DNA of 64,000 nucleotides from Pseudomonas oleovorans subsp. oleovorans (GTDB lineage Bacteria; Pseudomonadota; Gammaproteobacteria; Pseudomonadales; Pseudomonadaceae), in assembly GCF_002197815.1 (NCBI RefSeq), contig NZ_NIUB01000025.1, positions 1 through 64,000 of the forward strand, in the 5' to 3' direction. Positions 16,433 through 27,628 of this stretch are shown here, piece after piece. Position 1 is the stretch's first letter; every line of letters begins with the position of its first letter. The position numbers and the translations under genes are program-made. The notes beneath the pieces are model-generated. The model searched no databases. It was not told the origin of the DNA and worked only from the letters and a program-made list of their open reading frames with translations.

Positions 16433-17175
16433 ATGTCCTGATCGTCGATGACGAACCCCTTGCCCGCGAGCGCCTGAGCCGCATGGTCGGTGAGCTCGAG
16501 GGGTACCGGGTCCTGGAGCCCGCCGCCAGCAACGGCGAGGAAGCCCTGACCCTGATTGATAGCCTCAAGCCGGATGTGGTCCTGCTGGATATCCGCATGC
16601 CCGGCCTCGACGGCCTGCAGGTGGCTGCCAAATTGTGCGAGCGCGAAGCGCCGCCAGCGGTGATCTTTTGCACGGCGCATGATGAGTTCGCTCTGGAAGC
16701 CTTCCAGGTCAGTGCAGTGGGCTATCTGGTCAAACCGGTGCGGCCTGAGAGCCTGAGCGAAGCGCTGAAAAAGGCCGAGCGGCCCAATCGTGTGCAGTTG
16801 GCCGCCCTGACTCGTCCGGCAGCGGAGACTGGCGGTGGCCCGCGTACCCATATCAGTGCGCGTACCCGCAAGGGCATCGAGCTGATTCCGCTGGATCACG
16901 TGGTCTACTTCATCGCCGACCACAAATACGTCACCCTGCGTCACGAGGGTGGTGAAGTCCTGCTGGATGAGCCGTTGAAGGCGCTGGAAGACGAGTTCGG
17001 TGATTGCTTCGTACGCATCCACCGCAATGCGCTGGTGGCGCGCGAGCGCATCGAGCGCCTGCAGCGCACCCCGCTCGGCCACTTTCAACTGTTCCTCAAA
17101 GGTCTGGACGGCGACTCGCTGGTGGTCAGCCGCCGTCATGTGGCCGGTGTACGCAAACTGATGCAGTCTCTATAA
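16429..17175 (+). CDS. algR: LytTR response regulator AlgR
   Basis: AlgR is the DNA-binding partner of AlgZ. The 248-residue protein has a receiver domain (1-120) with acidic residues D7/D8, phospho-acceptor D54 in LLDIRMPG and conserved K105-region VKPVRPE. A C-terminal LytTR domain follows (about 140-245; GIELIPLDHVVYFIADHKYV and FVRIHRNALVARERI). The ATG inside the algZ stop gives exactly the P. aeruginosa length, so longer upstream versions are rejected. It is followed 93 bases later by hemC. Confidence 0.97.
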   Translation: MNVLIVDDEPLARERLSRMVGELEGYRVLEPAASNGEEALTLIDSLKPDVVLLDIRMPGLDGLQVAAKLCEREAPPAVIFCTAHDEFALEAFQVSAVGYLVKPVRPESLSEALKKAERPNRVQLAALTRPAAETGGGPRTHISARTRKGIELIPLDHVVYFIADHKYVTLRHEGGEVLLDEPLKALEDEFGDCFVRIHRNALVARERIERLQRTPLGHFQLFLKGLDGDSLVVSRRHVAGVRKLMQSL

Positions 17176-17232
17176 GGGGGCGCCGGCTGCGGCCTATGGC
17201 CGCCTCCTTCCGCCGGCGTCGGGCGAGCCTGT

Positions 17233-17238
17233 TATGAT
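17233..17238 (+). promoter_or_regulatory. Putative -10 box of hemC
   Basis: TATGAT stands 30 bases before the hemC ATG. No convincing -35 box accompanies it, so an activator or read-through from algR is possible. Confidence 0.35.
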
Positions 17239-17268
17239 TCGCGGCAATCGGTTTTCTGGAATTGCCTC

Positions 17269-18207
17269 ATGTCCCGCGAAATTCGCATCGCCACCCGTAA
17301 GAGCGCCCTGGCCCTGTGGCAGGCCGAACATGTCAAAGCCCGCCTGGAACAGGCCCATCCCGGTCTGAAGGTCAGTCTGGTGCCCATGGTCAGTCGCGGC
17401 GACAAGCTGCTCGACGCGCCGCTGGCGAAGATCGGCGGCAAGGGCCTGTTCGTCAAGGAGCTGGAAACCGCACTGCTGGAAAACGAGGCCGACATTGCCG
17501 TGCACTCGATGAAGGACGTGCCGATGGACTTTCCCGAAGGGCTGGGCCTGTACTGCATTTGCGAGCGTGAAGACCCGCGCGACGCCTTCGTCTCCAACAC
17601 CTATGCCAGCCTCGATGCGCTGCCGCCTGGCAGCGTGGTCGGTACTTCCAGTCTGCGCCGTCAGGCTCAATTGTTGGCGCGCCGGCCTGACCTGAAAATC
17701 CAGTTCCTGCGCGGCAACGTCAATACCCGCCTGGCCAAGCTCGATGCCGGCGAATACGACGCCATCATCCTTGCCGCCGCTGGCCTGATTCGCCTGGGTT
17801 TCGAAGACCGCATCCGCAGCTCGATCAGCGCTGAGGACAGCCTGCCGGCCGGCGGCCAGGGCGCCGTGGGCATCGAGTGCCGCAGTGCCGACAGCGACGT
17901 GCATGCCTTGCTGGCGCCGCTGCATCACCGTGACACCGCGCTACGAGTCACCGCCGAGCGCGCGCTGAACAAGCACCTCAATGGCGGCTGCCAGGTCCCT
18001 ATCGCCTGCTATGCCCTGCTCGAAGATGACCAGCTGTGGCTGCGCGGCCTGGTCGGCCAACCTGACGGCGGCCTGTTGCTGCGCGCCGAAGATCGCGCCG
18101 CCAGTAGCGATGCCGAGGCTCTGGGTGTGCGTGTCGCCGAGGCGTTGCTGGCGCAAGGGGCTGACGCCATTCTCCAGGCCGTTTATGGTGAGGCCGGTCA
18201 CCCTTGA
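17269..18207 (+). CDS. hemC: Porphobilinogen deaminase (hydroxymethylbilane synthase)
   Basis: HemC joins four porphobilinogens into hydroxymethylbilane. The 312-residue enzyme has the N-terminal [14 protein letters not shown], catalytic D83 in HSMKDVPM, the arginine-rich SSLRRQAQL and RGNVNTRL, and the dipyrromethane cofactor cysteine C241 in NGGCQVP. It starts the hemC-hemD-hemX-hemY run; hemD overlaps its stop by four bases. Together with hemB at 35,097 it covers early uroporphyrinogen synthesis. Confidence 0.98.
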   Translation: MSREIRIATRKSALALWQAEHVKARLEQAHPGLKVSLVPMVSRGDKLLDAPLAKIGGKGLFVKELETALLENEADIAVHSMKDVPMDFPEGLGLYCICEREDPRDAFVSNTYASLDALPPGSVVGTSSLRRQAQLLARRPDLKIQFLRGNVNTRLAKLDAGEYDAIILAAAGLIRLGFEDRIRSSISAEDSLPAGGQGAVGIECRSADSDVHALLAPLHHRDTALRVTAERALNKHLNGGCQVPIACYALLEDDQLWLRGLVGQPDGGLLLRAEDRAASSDAEALGVRVAEALLAQGADAILQAVYGEAGHP

Positions 18208-18971
18208 GCGCTTGGCGCCTGTTGCTGACGCGTCCTGCCGAGGATTGTGCGGCGCTGGCGCAGACCCTGGCTGCGCAGGGTGTCGTCAGCCACTGCATGC
18301 CGCTGCTGGCCATCGAGGCACTGGACGAGACACCCGAGCAGCGCAGCGCCTTTGCCGATTTGCAGCGTTACTGCGCGGTGATCGTGGTCAGCAAGCCGGC
18401 AGCCCGAATTGGCCTGCAGCTCTTGGCGCAGCATGGGGCGCCGACGCCTGATCTGCCCTGGTTCAGTGTCGGCGCGGCTACCGCTGCGGTACTCGCCGAG
18501 CAAGGCTTGGGCGTACATTTTCCCGACTTGGGCGATGACAGCGAAGCGTTGCTCGCTCTGCCTGCACTGCAGCAGGCCATCGCGGCACCTGCACCGCGCG
18601 TGCTGATCCTGCGCGGCGAAGGTGGCCGAGAATTCCTCGCCGAGCGCTTGCGCAGCCAAGGTGTGAGCGTCGACTATCTGCCACTGTATCGCCGCGTGCT
18701 GCCGCAGTATGCGCCGGGCGAACTGAGCCGACAGGTGCGAGCGGAACGCCTGAACGGCCTGGTTGTCAGCAGTGGGCAGGGTTTCGAACATCTGCTGCAG
18801 CTAGCCGGCGATGACTGGCCGGCGTTGGCTCGGCTACCCTTGTTCGTACCCAGCCCGCGCGTCGCCGAACAGGCCCGCGCTGCGGGTGCCCAGATCGTTG
18901 TGGACTGTCGCGGCGCCAGTGCCGCGGCCTTGCAGGCAGCTTTGGAGCAGTTTCCGGCTGCCGCCCTCTAA
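18204..18971 (+). CDS. hemD: Uroporphyrinogen-III synthase
   Basis: HemD closes hydroxymethylbilane to uroporphyrinogen III with inversion of ring D. The 255-residue protein shows the low-similarity family pattern: [19 protein letters not shown] at the start, [43 protein letters not shown] and [16 protein letters not shown]. The start is TTG, embedded in the hemC stop (TTGA), which fits coupled low-level translation. It sits 12 bases before hemX. Confidence 0.93.
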   Translation: MSAWRLLLTRPAEDCAALAQTLAAQGVVSHCMPLLAIEALDETPEQRSAFADLQRYCAVIVVSKPAARIGLQLLAQHGAPTPDLPWFSVGAATAAVLAEQGLGVHFPDLGDDSEALLALPALQQAIAAPAPRVLILRGEGGREFLAERLRSQGVSVDYLPLYRRVLPQYAPGELSRQVRAERLNGLVVSSGQGFEHLLQLAGDDWPALARLPLFVPSPRVAEQARAAGAQIVVDCRGASAAALQAALEQFPAAAL

Positions 18972-18983
18972 AAGGACGGATAC

Positions 18984-20117
18984 GTGAGCGAAGCATCCAC
19001 CCCGAACACGCCAGAAGAAAAACCGGCCAGCGAAGCCGTGAAACCCACACCTGCACCGCCACCGGTGAAGGCATCACGCAGTGGCGGTGGTAGCGGCCTT
19101 GCCGCATTTGCCCTGCTGATTGGCCTGGCTGGCGCCGGTGCTGGTGGCTGGAGCCTGTGGCAACTGCATGCAATGCAGAGCAGGGACCTGCAGCAGGCCG
19201 AAGACCTGCAGCGCACCCGTGACGACAGTGCGAAGAAAGTGTCTGACTTGTCCCGGCAACTGGATAAGCGTCTCTCCGAGTTACCCAGTGCCAGCGAGCT
19301 GGACGAGCGCCGTCGCCTGCTGGCCAATCTGCAGAGCGATCAGCAGCGCCTGAGTCAGCGCCTGGAAAGCGTGCTCGATGGTAGCCGCCAGGATTGGCGC
19401 CTGGACGAGGCCGAACACCTGCTGCGCTTGGCCACCTTGAGATTGTCTGCGCTGCAGGACGTCGCCAGTGCCGAGGCATTGGTGGCGGCTGCCGATGACA
19501 TTCTTCGCGAACAGGACGACCCTGCCGCATTCGCCGCCCGTGAGCAGCTCAGCCGTAGTCTCGAAGCCCTGCGCACCACCGAACGCCCGGACCGCGTCGG
19601 CCTGTTCCTGCAGCTGGGCGCCTTGCGTGAGCAGGCCGCTACCCTCAATCCACTGGCGCCGACCTTCGAAGGGCAGGGTGACGTGCTCTCCGACCTGGCA
19701 GCCGAAGGCGACGGCAGTGCCTGGTGGAGCGAGTGGGCGAAGAAGCTGTCGGAGTACTTCCGTATCGAGTTCGACGCCGATCGCAACGTGCGTCCGCTGC
19801 TGTCCGGGCAAAGCCTGTCGCAGGTGCGCCTGAGCCTGTCGCTGGCTCTGGAACAGGCGCAGTGGGCCGCACTGCATGGTCAGACCGGTGTGTACAAGCA
19901 GTCGCTGAAACAGGCCGAGGAAATCCTCGACGCGCACTTCAACCTGGATAATCCGGATAGTCGCGCGCTGCGCCAGCGCCTCGGCGAGCTGGCTGATGCC
20001 AGCATCGAGGTCAAGGTGCCGGACCTGAGCGACTCGCTCGATGCGCTGCAGGCCTACCTGCAACGCAAACAGGCGCAACGCCGGCAGGGGGCCGCGGCGG
20101 CCGAGGAGGCGCAATGA
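18984..20117 (+). CDS. hemX: HemX-family uroporphyrinogen-III C-methyltransferase-like membrane protein
   Basis: The 377-residue protein has a short Pro/Lys-rich cytoplasmic tail, one membrane helix (about 35-58; LAAFALLIGLAGAGAGGW) and a long coiled-coil periplasmic domain. The name is historical: the protein lacks the SAM-methyltransferase fold, and its function is unproven. It is always encoded with hemD and hemY. The start is GTG, preceded by AAAAGGA. It overlaps hemY by ATGA, and all four genes are probably one transcript. Confidence 0.92.
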   Translation: MSEASTPNTPEEKPASEAVKPTPAPPPVKASRSGGGSGLAAFALLIGLAGAGAGGWSLWQLHAMQSRDLQQAEDLQRTRDDSAKKVSDLSRQLDKRLSELPSASELDERRRLLANLQSDQQRLSQRLESVLDGSRQDWRLDEAEHLLRLATLRLSALQDVASAEALVAAADDILREQDDPAAFAAREQLSRSLEALRTTERPDRVGLFLQLGALREQAATLNPLAPTFEGQGDVLSDLAAEGDGSAWWSEWAKKLSEYFRIEFDADRNVRPLLSGQSLSQVRLSLSLALEQAQWAALHGQTGVYKQSLKQAEEILDAHFNLDNPDSRALRQRLGELADASIEVKVPDLSDSLDALQAYLQRKQAQRRQGAAAAEEAQ

Positions 20118-21361
20118 AACGCCTGATCTGGCTCCTGTTATTGCTGGCCATTGCCGCCGGGCTGTATCTGCTCAGTCTGGCCATCGAGGCTGATCGCGGT
20201 TATGTGCTGTTCGCCTACCAGGGCTTTCGCTACCAGTCCGGCCTGTGGGCATTCCTTGGCCTGCTGGTGGTCGTGGTGGTGCTGTACTACCTGATCAAGT
20301 GGACACTGCGTTTGTTGCTCAGCTCGACACGGCTGGCCAACCCCTGGTCGCGTCTGCATCGTAACCGCCGTGTGCGCCTGGCTTCCGAGCAGGGCATGCT
20401 CGACCTGGCCGAAGGTCGCTGGGCGCGTGCCCAGCGTCAACTGACCCGTGCCGCCGAAGCCGACAGTCAACCATTGATGTATTACCTCGGCGCTGCTCGT
20501 GCCGCCAGCAAGCTTGGCGATCACGAGCAGAGCGACGCATTGCTCGAACGCGCACTGAACAAGCAACCCCAGGCCGAGCTGGCGATTGCCCTAACCCACG
20601 CCGAACTGCAGCGTAACCGCGGCGACAGCGATGCGGCACTGGAAACCCTGCAGGCCATGCGTGAGCGCCACCCAGGCCATCACCTGGTGCTGCGACAATT
20701 GCAGCGTCTGTATCTGCAGCGCCAGGACTGGTCGGCACTACTTGGCTTGCTGCCCGAGTTGCGCAAGGAAAAGGCGCTGCCCGCCGCAGAACTCGACGAA
20801 CTGGAGCGCGAAACCTGGCGTGGTCGCCTGGCCGATGCCGGCCTGGCTGGCCAGGGCCATGGCGAAACTGCACTTCAGCCGCTGACGCAAGCCTGGCAGC
20901 AGCTGTCCGCGTCACTGCGTCAGGAGCCTGAGCTGATCGCCACCTATGTCGAGCAACTGCGTCGTCTGGGCGCCCAGCAAGAGGCCGAAGAGGTGCTGCG
21001 CAGCGCGCTCAAGCGCGGCTATGACAGCCGTCTGGCGCGCTTCTATGGCGTGCTGCGGGGCGCAGATCCGGCGCGTCAGCTGCAAACAGCCGAACACTGG
21101 CTGAAACAGCATCCGCAGGATCCGGCGCTGTTGCTGACGCTGGGTCGCCTGTCGCTGCAGAATCAACTGTGGGGCAAGGCGCGTGATTACTTCGAAAGCA
21201 GCCTCAAGCTTGAGCGTCACCCGGAAACCTGCGCCGAGCTGGCGCGCCTGCTGGCGCAACTGGGTGAGCTGGAGCGCAGCAACCAGCTGTTGCTGGAGAG
21301 CCTCGGCCTGCTGCACCAGGGCTTGCCTTCTCTGCCGCAACCCAGGGGCGTCGGTGTCTGA
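20114..21361 (+). CDS. hemY: HemY protein, TPR-containing inner-membrane protein
   Basis: This 415-residue HemY is the E. coli-type protein and is unrelated to protoporphyrinogen oxidase. Two N-terminal membrane helices (about 3-20 and 40-63) are followed by the HemY_N motif and tetratricopeptide-like repeats: GMLDLAEGRWARAQRQLTRA, DHEQSDALLERAL, and LGRLSLQNQLWGKARDYFESSL. Current models place it as a scaffold for late heme enzymes. Start overlaps hemX. A terminator-like hairpin follows 85 bases after the stop. Confidence 0.93.
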   Translation: MKRLIWLLLLLAIAAGLYLLSLAIEADRGYVLFAYQGFRYQSGLWAFLGLLVVVVVLYYLIKWTLRLLLSSTRLANPWSRLHRNRRVRLASEQGMLDLAEGRWARAQRQLTRAAEADSQPLMYYLGAARAASKLGDHEQSDALLERALNKQPQAELAIALTHAELQRNRGDSDAALETLQAMRERHPGHHLVLRQLQRLYLQRQDWSALLGLLPELRKEKALPAAELDELERETWRGRLADAGLAGQGHGETALQPLTQAWQQLSASLRQEPELIATYVEQLRRLGAQQEAEEVLRSALKRGYDSRLARFYGVLRGADPARQLQTAEHWLKQHPQDPALLLTLGRLSLQNQLWGKARDYFESSLKLERHPETCAELARLLAQLGELERSNQLLLESLGLLHQGLPSLPQPRGVGV

Positions 21362-21445
21362 ATGGCTGCGCCTGGTTGGTGCTACGAGTTCACCGTGCGG
21401 ACGGAGGGACGTTCGGGCATGATGAACAGCCTGTCATGATGCCCC

Positions 21446-21475
21446 GGGCGCCTTGAAAGGCGCCCTTGCTTTCCT
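21446..21475 (+). terminator. Terminator of the hemCDXY operon
   Basis: A seven-base GC stem, GGGCGCC / GGCGCCC, with loop TTGAAA is followed by TTGCTTTCCT. It lies between hemY and dsbB. Confidence 0.75.
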
Positions 21476-21512
21476 CTACCGTACTGCCCACGTTTTCCCA
21501 CCCGGAGCCACC

Positions 21513-22004
21513 ATGCATCTGGCAAATCCGCGTCCCCTGTTTTTCCTCGCATTCATCGGCTGTGTACTGCTGATGATGGCTGCGCTGTACCTGGAGCATG
21601 TCGTGGGGCTGGAGCCCTGCCCGATGTGCGTGCTGCAGCGTATGTGCGTGATCCTGTTCGGCGTGGTCTGCCTGGTCGCTGCCGTTCATGGCCCCGGCAC
21701 GCTCGGGCGGCGCATCTACGCCGTACTGGCGCTGTTGTTCGCCGCTGCTGGCGCTGCCACTGCCGGTCGGCAGATCTGGTTGCAGAGCGTACCGGCCGAT
21801 CAGCTCGAAGCCTGCCTGCCGGGCCTTGAGTACATGATCGAGGCTTTTCCCCTGCAAGAGATCGTCAGTAAAGTCTTCCGTGGCACGGCTGATTGCGCTG
21901 AAGTTAACTGGACGCTCTTCGGCATGAGCATCCCCGAGTGGAGCCTGCTCGGCTTCATCGGCATGATCGCCTTCAGCCTGCTCCAGTTGCTACGTCGCAA
22001 CTGA
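21513..22004 (+). CDS. dsbB: Disulfide bond formation protein DsbB (DsbH)
   Basis: DsbB re-oxidises DsbA and passes electrons to quinone in the inner membrane. The 163-residue protein has four predicted membrane helices and the redox pair C36-P-M-C39 (GLEPCPMCVLQR). A second pair lies in the long periplasmic loop (EACLPGLEYM and TADCAEV). The start MHLANPRPLFF follows GGAG; the open frame upstream of it is only read-through from the preceding terminator region. A stem-loop CGAAGCC/GGCTTCG follows the stop. Confidence 0.93.
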   Translation: MHLANPRPLFFLAFIGCVLLMMAALYLEHVVGLEPCPMCVLQRMCVILFGVVCLVAAVHGPGTLGRRIYAVLALLFAAAGAATAGRQIWLQSVPADQLEACLPGLEYMIEAFPLQEIVSKVFRGTADCAEVNWTLFGMSIPEWSLLGFIGMIAFSLLQLLRRN

Positions 22005-22018
22005 GAATACGAATTGTA

Positions 22019-22043
22019 CGAAGCCGCGCCATTCGTGGCTTCG
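22019..22043 (+). terminator. Hairpin after dsbB
   Basis: The seven-base stem CGAAGCC / GGCTTCG has an 11-base loop. It is followed by AGATTAAA and not by a T-run, so it is a weak terminator or a 3'-end stabiliser. Confidence 0.4.
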
Positions 22044-22240
22044 AGATTAAACGCTCGTATGAAACTTTCTCACGGCGATGCCTTGATGGTGGGTGTCCAC
22101 GAGCATAATCTGGCTCGCACGCACCGCCGGAAAAATGCCAATTTGCGGTTGCCTTCCCAAGGTCAAGCACCGATTGACAGAAAAACGTCTCGGGAGCGGA
22201 CGTATAACAGGCATTATCGATAAGGGAAGCGAGGTTCATC

Positions 22241-22714
22241 ATGCTTGAGAGTTGTCGCAACGCACAGGAACGCTGGGGTGGGGTTCATCAACTGATCGAC
22301 CGTTGGCTGGGTGAACGTCGCGAACTGGTGCTGGCCTACTCGGCCCTGGCCAAGGCGCCGCAGGCGCCAGCCATCAACTGTGAGTCTCTGCAGGGTTTCT
22401 GCGAGTTGCTGGTGGACTACGTGTCTGCCGGTCACTTCGAGGTCTACGAGCAGCTGACCAACGAGGCCAAGGCCTTCAACGACCAACGTGGTCTGGAACT
22501 GGCCAAGCAGATCTACCCGCGTATCGAAGCCATTACGGCGGTCGCGCTGGCGTTCAACGACCACTGCGACAATGGCGACTGCCGCGACAGTACATCACTG
22601 GTGGCGGAGCTCAATCATCTGGGGCAGTTACTGCACGAGCGCTTCGAACTGGAAGACTGCCTGATCGAAGTACTGCACAACTCTCATCAGGAACAGGCCG
22701 CCGAAGCGCTCTGA
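22241..22714 (+). CDS. algQ: Anti-sigma-70 regulator AlgQ (Rsd)
   Basis: AlgQ is the Pseudomonas member of the Rsd/AlgQ family. It binds region 4 of sigma-70 and indirectly raises alginate and siderophore expression. The 157-residue all-helical protein shows [42 protein letters not shown] and DDHCD-like [13 protein letters not shown]. Length is standard. GAGG precedes the ATG. The long 236-base upstream region suggests an independent promoter; TTGACA (22,174) and TATAAC (22,203) are present, but their 23-base spacing is too wide for a standard promoter. Confidence 0.95.
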   Translation: MLESCRNAQERWGGVHQLIDRWLGERRELVLAYSALAKAPQAPAINCESLQGFCELLVDYVSAGHFEVYEQLTNEAKAFNDQRGLELAKQIYPRIEAITAVALAFNDHCDNGDCRDSTSLVAELNHLGQLLHERFELEDCLIEVLHNSHQEQAAEAL

Positions 22715-22792
22715 GCCCGTGCTGGCAATGGTCCGGAGCACTCCGGGCCGTCAGGCTGACGCCAGTCAGTCAAGCGTCGCCGCATCAAATTT

Positions 22793-22875
22793 GTAGGAGC
22801 GGCGCCTCGCCGCGAATCCGGACGGTGCGCACTTGAACGCACTTGAAAAGCTTCGCCCCGGGGCGGGGCTCCTAC
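22793..22875. repeat. REP/BIME-type palindrome, family A copy 1
   Basis: The ends GTAGGAGCGGCGCC and GGGGCGGGGCTCCTAC are inverted repeats around an internal TTGAAAAGCTTCGCCCCG segment. The same element recurs at 46,248-46,320 and 47,947-48,019. Here it lies between algQ and the FKBP gene, which converge, so it may be a bidirectional terminator. Confidence 0.8.
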
Positions 22876-22929
22876 GCAAGGCCGCGTCAGCAACCTGATC
22901 GGATCGGCATCAGGCCGGCAGGCTGGCCT

Positions 22930-23577
22930 TCAGTCGGCCACGTCGAGCAGGCGTAGATCGAACACCAGTGGCGCATAGGGCGGTATCAGGTCGCCCGCAC
23001 CTTCCTCCCCGTAAGCCTGATCCGATGGAATCACCAGGCGCCAGTGAGCGCCTTTCGGCATTTGCAGCAGTGCGCTGCGCCAGCCGCCGATCAGGCTATC
23101 CAGGCGAAACCACTGCGGTGTGCTGCTCTCGTCGAAGACGCTGCCGTCCGCCAGTTCGCCGCGGTAGCTCACCTGTACTCGGCTGCGAGCGGTGGGCGTC
23201 GGGCCGCTGCCAGGGCTGAGCTCCGTCACCAGCACGCCATTGGCCAGCGTCCGCACGTTCGGGCGGCGCCCTTGCTCGGCGAGAAAGCGCTGCTCGGTTT
23301 CGATGGCTTTGGTGTGGCGCTGTGGCGAGGCTTCGATACGCGCTTCGTGTTCATCCAGCAGCTGCTCGATTCGACCTGCGTCGAGTCGCAAGGGCTTGCC
23401 CTCGTAGGCCTGGCGCAAGCCTTCGAGCAGCTCGCTCAGTGGCAGGTCAGGCACCTCTTCGTGCAGGCGCTCGCCAAGGCGTACGCCCAAGCTGTAGGCC
23501 AGATCCTGCTGGTGCTGGTCAGCCTGTACGCCCAGGCTGCTGCAGATAGCGAGGACGGCTAGTACGGCGCGGCTCAT
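22930..23577 (-). CDS. FKBP-type peptidyl-prolyl isomerase
   Basis: The 215-residue protein has a signal peptide (MSRAVLAVLAICSSLGVQA), a helical dimerisation region (about 25-105; AYSLGVRLGERLHEE, LLEGLRQAYEGKP) and a C-terminal FKBP domain (about 115-215; VQVSYRGELADGSVFDES, LQMPKGAHWRLVIPSDQAYGEEG). It is a periplasmic or envelope foldase of the FkpA/FklB/Mip group. In pseudomonads it accompanies algQ and algP. All core FKBP residues appear intact apart from an SLIGGW in place of the usual VIPGW. Confidence 0.92.
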   Translation of the reverse strand: MSRAVLAVLAICSSLGVQADQHQQDLAYSLGVRLGERLHEEVPDLPLSELLEGLRQAYEGKPLRLDAGRIEQLLDEHEARIEASPQRHTKAIETEQRFLAEQGRRPNVRTLANGVLVTELSPGSGPTPTARSRVQVSYRGELADGSVFDESSTPQWFRLDSLIGGWRSALLQMPKGAHWRLVIPSDQAYGEEGAGDLIPPYAPLVFDLRLLDVAD

Positions 23578-23770
23578 TACGGTGTCTCCCGATCGAGATG
23601 CTTAGGGGCTGTTGAGGTTACGCGGCGCCGCAGCGTGCGCTGAAACGGCAAAAGGCCTCGGCGATTATGCCAGCGCGGTTCGGCATCTGCTCGGCTCGCC
23701 AAAAGGCCTATGGCGAGCCCTCGCGGCTGCGTCTAGTATGGGCGCGTTCACATCCGCCAGGAGGCGCGCC

Positions 23771-24634
23771 ATGTCGGCCAAGAAGAAGTCCATCACTACC
23801 CCGTTGCACCTGCTGCACCAACTGTCTGCCAGCCTGCTCGAACACCTGGAAAATGCCTGCTCGCAAGCGCTGATTGACGCCGAGAAACTGCTCGCCAAGC
23901 TGGAGAAGCAGCGCGGCAAGGCGCAGGAAAAACTGCACAAGGCTCGCAGCAAGCTGCAGGACGCTGCTGTTGCCGGCAAGGCCAAGGCGCAAGCCAAAGC
24001 CAAGGACGCAGTCGCCGAGTTGGAGGAGCTGCTCGACTCGCTCAAGGCGAGCCAGAGCGAAACCCGCACCTACATCGCCCAGCTCAAGCGTGATGCCCAG
24101 GAAAGCCTGAAGCTGGCCCAGGGCGTAGGCAAAGTGAAGGAAGCCGCTGGTAAGGCGCTGGATGTACGCGAGGCCAACGCCGCTGCTCCGGCCGCCAAAC
24201 CGGCTACTGCCAAACCGGCGAGCAAACCCGTCGCCAAGCCAGTAGCGAAACCGGCGGCAGCCAGCAAACCTGCGGCTAAGCCAGCTGCCAGCAAGGCTGT
24301 TGCGGCAAAACCCGCTGCGCCGAAAGCTGCCGCCAAACCGGCAGCCAAGCCTGCTGCAGTAAAAGCACCGGCCAAGCCCGCAGCAGCCAGTAAACCGGTC
24401 GCCAAAGCTGCTGCTAAGCCGGCTGCCAAGGCCACGCCTGCAAAACCCGCGAGCAAAGCGGTCAGCAAGCCGGCTGCGGTGAAGAAACCAGCCGCTGCCA
24501 AGTCTCCGGCGAAGAAGGCTCCGGCCAAGCCAGCAGTTGCCAAGCCAGTCGCCGCAGCGGTTGCTCCGGCCGCCCCTGCTGCTCCTGCGACCACCAATGG
24601 GGCCACCGCCCCGGATAGTCCGAGCGCGTCCTAA
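23771..24634 (+). CDS. algP: Histone H1-like regulator AlgP (AlgR3)
   Basis: AlgP is a DNA-binding protein tied to alginate gene control. The 287-residue product has an N-terminal helical/coiled-coil half (about 1-135; LEKQRGKAQEKLHKARSKLQ) and a C-terminal tail of about 130 residues made of tandem K-P-A-A-type repeats, as in histone H1. The ATG at 23,771 follows CCAGGAGG, so the longer reading that begins at 23,612 is rejected. The repeats are prone to slippage and copy-number change. It converges on the TIGR02444 gene, overlapping it by four bases. Confidence 0.93.
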   Translation: MSAKKKSITTPLHLLHQLSASLLEHLENACSQALIDAEKLLAKLEKQRGKAQEKLHKARSKLQDAAVAGKAKAQAKAKDAVAELEELLDSLKASQSETRTYIAQLKRDAQESLKLAQGVGKVKEAAGKALDVREANAAAPAAKPATAKPASKPVAKPVAKPAAASKPAAKPAASKAVAAKPAAPKAAAKPAAKPAAVKAPAKPAAASKPVAKAAAKPAAKATPAKPASKAVSKPAAVKKPAAAKSPAKKAPAKPAVAKPVAAAVAPAAPAAPATTNGATAPDSPSAS

Positions 24635-25074
24635 GGGCGATCAACGGCGCCGCGTAGCACCTGCAGCGCGGCGCTGTTCCCTCCGGCCAGGCGAATCAGC
24701 CAATCGTCTCCGCCTGCCTCGTTTGGCCAGTTCTCGGCCAGTGCCTGCAAACGATCGAGCAATACCCGCTCGGCCTGCAGTTCCAGTTTCTTGACCTGCT
24801 CACGTAAGGCTGCCAGTTCCGCATCCTGGCTTGCATTCGCGCGCCAGTCTTGGCGTACCTGACGCAAGGGTGCGATCACCTCGCGTTGCCAAGGGGCAGC
24901 CGCTTGCTGCAGTGCCTGCAGGCGCTCATCTAGGCAGCGCACACCGCGCCGCTGCAACCAGGCACCGGTCAGCAGCAGGCAAACGTCACTACCTGTTTCC
25001 TGCAACTCCAGACAGGCCTGTTCCACGCCTGCTCTGGCGTAGAGTTCGAGGGCGAAATTCCACAGATCCTGCAC
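24631..25074 (-). CDS. TIGR02444 family protein
   Basis: This 147-residue protein matches TIGR02444 (DUF2390). It has the opening QDLWNFALELYARAGVEQACLELQE, the GSDVCLLLTGAWLQRRG segment and the helical WREVIAPLRQVRQDWR-like middle, with a leucine-rich coiled stretch (ELAALREQVKKLELQAERVLL) near the C-terminus. Function is unknown; the family is conserved in pseudomonads next to the yheS-type ABC-F gene. It is divergent from that gene by only 38 bases and overlaps the algP stop tail to tail. Confidence 0.88.
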   Translation of the reverse strand: MQDLWNFALELYARAGVEQACLELQETGSDVCLLLTGAWLQRRGVRCLDERLQALQQAAAPWQREVIAPLRQVRQDWRANASQDAELAALREQVKKLELQAERVLLDRLQALAENWPNEAGGDDWLIRLAGGNSAALQVLRGAVDRP

Positions 25075-25112
25075 GCGGCCTCCGGGGCGATTTGGTAGAC
25101 TCCGCCGCCATT

Positions 25113-27025
<1,913 letters not shown>

Positions 27026-27026
<1 letters not shown>

Positions 27027-27565
27027 TGGAGCAGCTTGAACTGTTGACGGCCTGGCGCGATCCGCTGATTCGCACCGGCCAGGTGTTGTTGATCATCTTT
27101 TTGGCATGGTTTGCCCAGCGCATCCTCACCCGTGCCATCAGCCGCCTTGGCGACCGCTACAGCCTGCTGCCACCTGAAGTGTTGCAGCCGCTGCGCGGCC
27201 TGGTGCGCTGGCTGATCATGGGCAGCGCGCTGCTCATGGTGCTTGAGCGCCTGGGTGTTTCCGCGACCGTGCTGTGGACGGCGCTGACCGGCTTCACCGC
27301 TGTGGCGGCGGTGGCGTTCTTCGCCATCTGGAGCGTGCTGTCGAACATGTTCTGCGCGCTGCTGATCTTCACCATGGGGCCGTTTCGTATCGGCGATACG
27401 GTCGAGGTGATCGAAAGTGCTGACAAGCCCGGGGTGAAAGGGCGGGTCATCGCCATCAACCTGTTCTACACCACCCTGCAGGATCTCAGTGAAGAGGCCG
27501 TTGGCGCCGTGCTGCAGGTGCCCAACAGTCTGTTCTTCCAGAAGTCGGTGCGCCGCTGGCGCTGA
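27026..27565 (+). CDS. Small MscS-family mechanosensitive channel protein
   Basis: The 179-residue protein has three predicted membrane helices (about 15-32, 60-78, 85-115), then the MscS core beta domain beginning FRIGDTVEV, with VKGRVIAINLFYTTLQ and VPNSLFFQKSVRRW. It lacks the long cytoplasmic cage of full MscS, which is typical of this short subgroup. The double start GTGATG overlaps the yheS stop; I chose the ATG because its spacing from upstream GGAGG is better. Probably co-transcribed with yheS. Confidence 0.88.
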
Positions 27566-27628
27566 GCATGGCGCCAGGAGTAGGCTGTAGCGCTATTTTC
27601 CTGATTTCAGCTACCCGAGGTACGCATC

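Noticed and set aside
22174..22208. TTGACA plus TATAAC as an algQ promoter
   Set aside because: The 23-base spacing is outside the range of sigma-70 promoters, so I did not list it as a feature.
22014..22223. 69-codon frame between dsbB and algQ
   Set aside because: No ribosome site, no homology, and it overlaps the dsbB 3' hairpin; treated as leader DNA.
23771..24634. Repeats in algP considered as a CRISPR-like array
   Set aside because: They are short coding repeats in frame (K-P-A-A) without spacers of constant size, and no cas genes are present.
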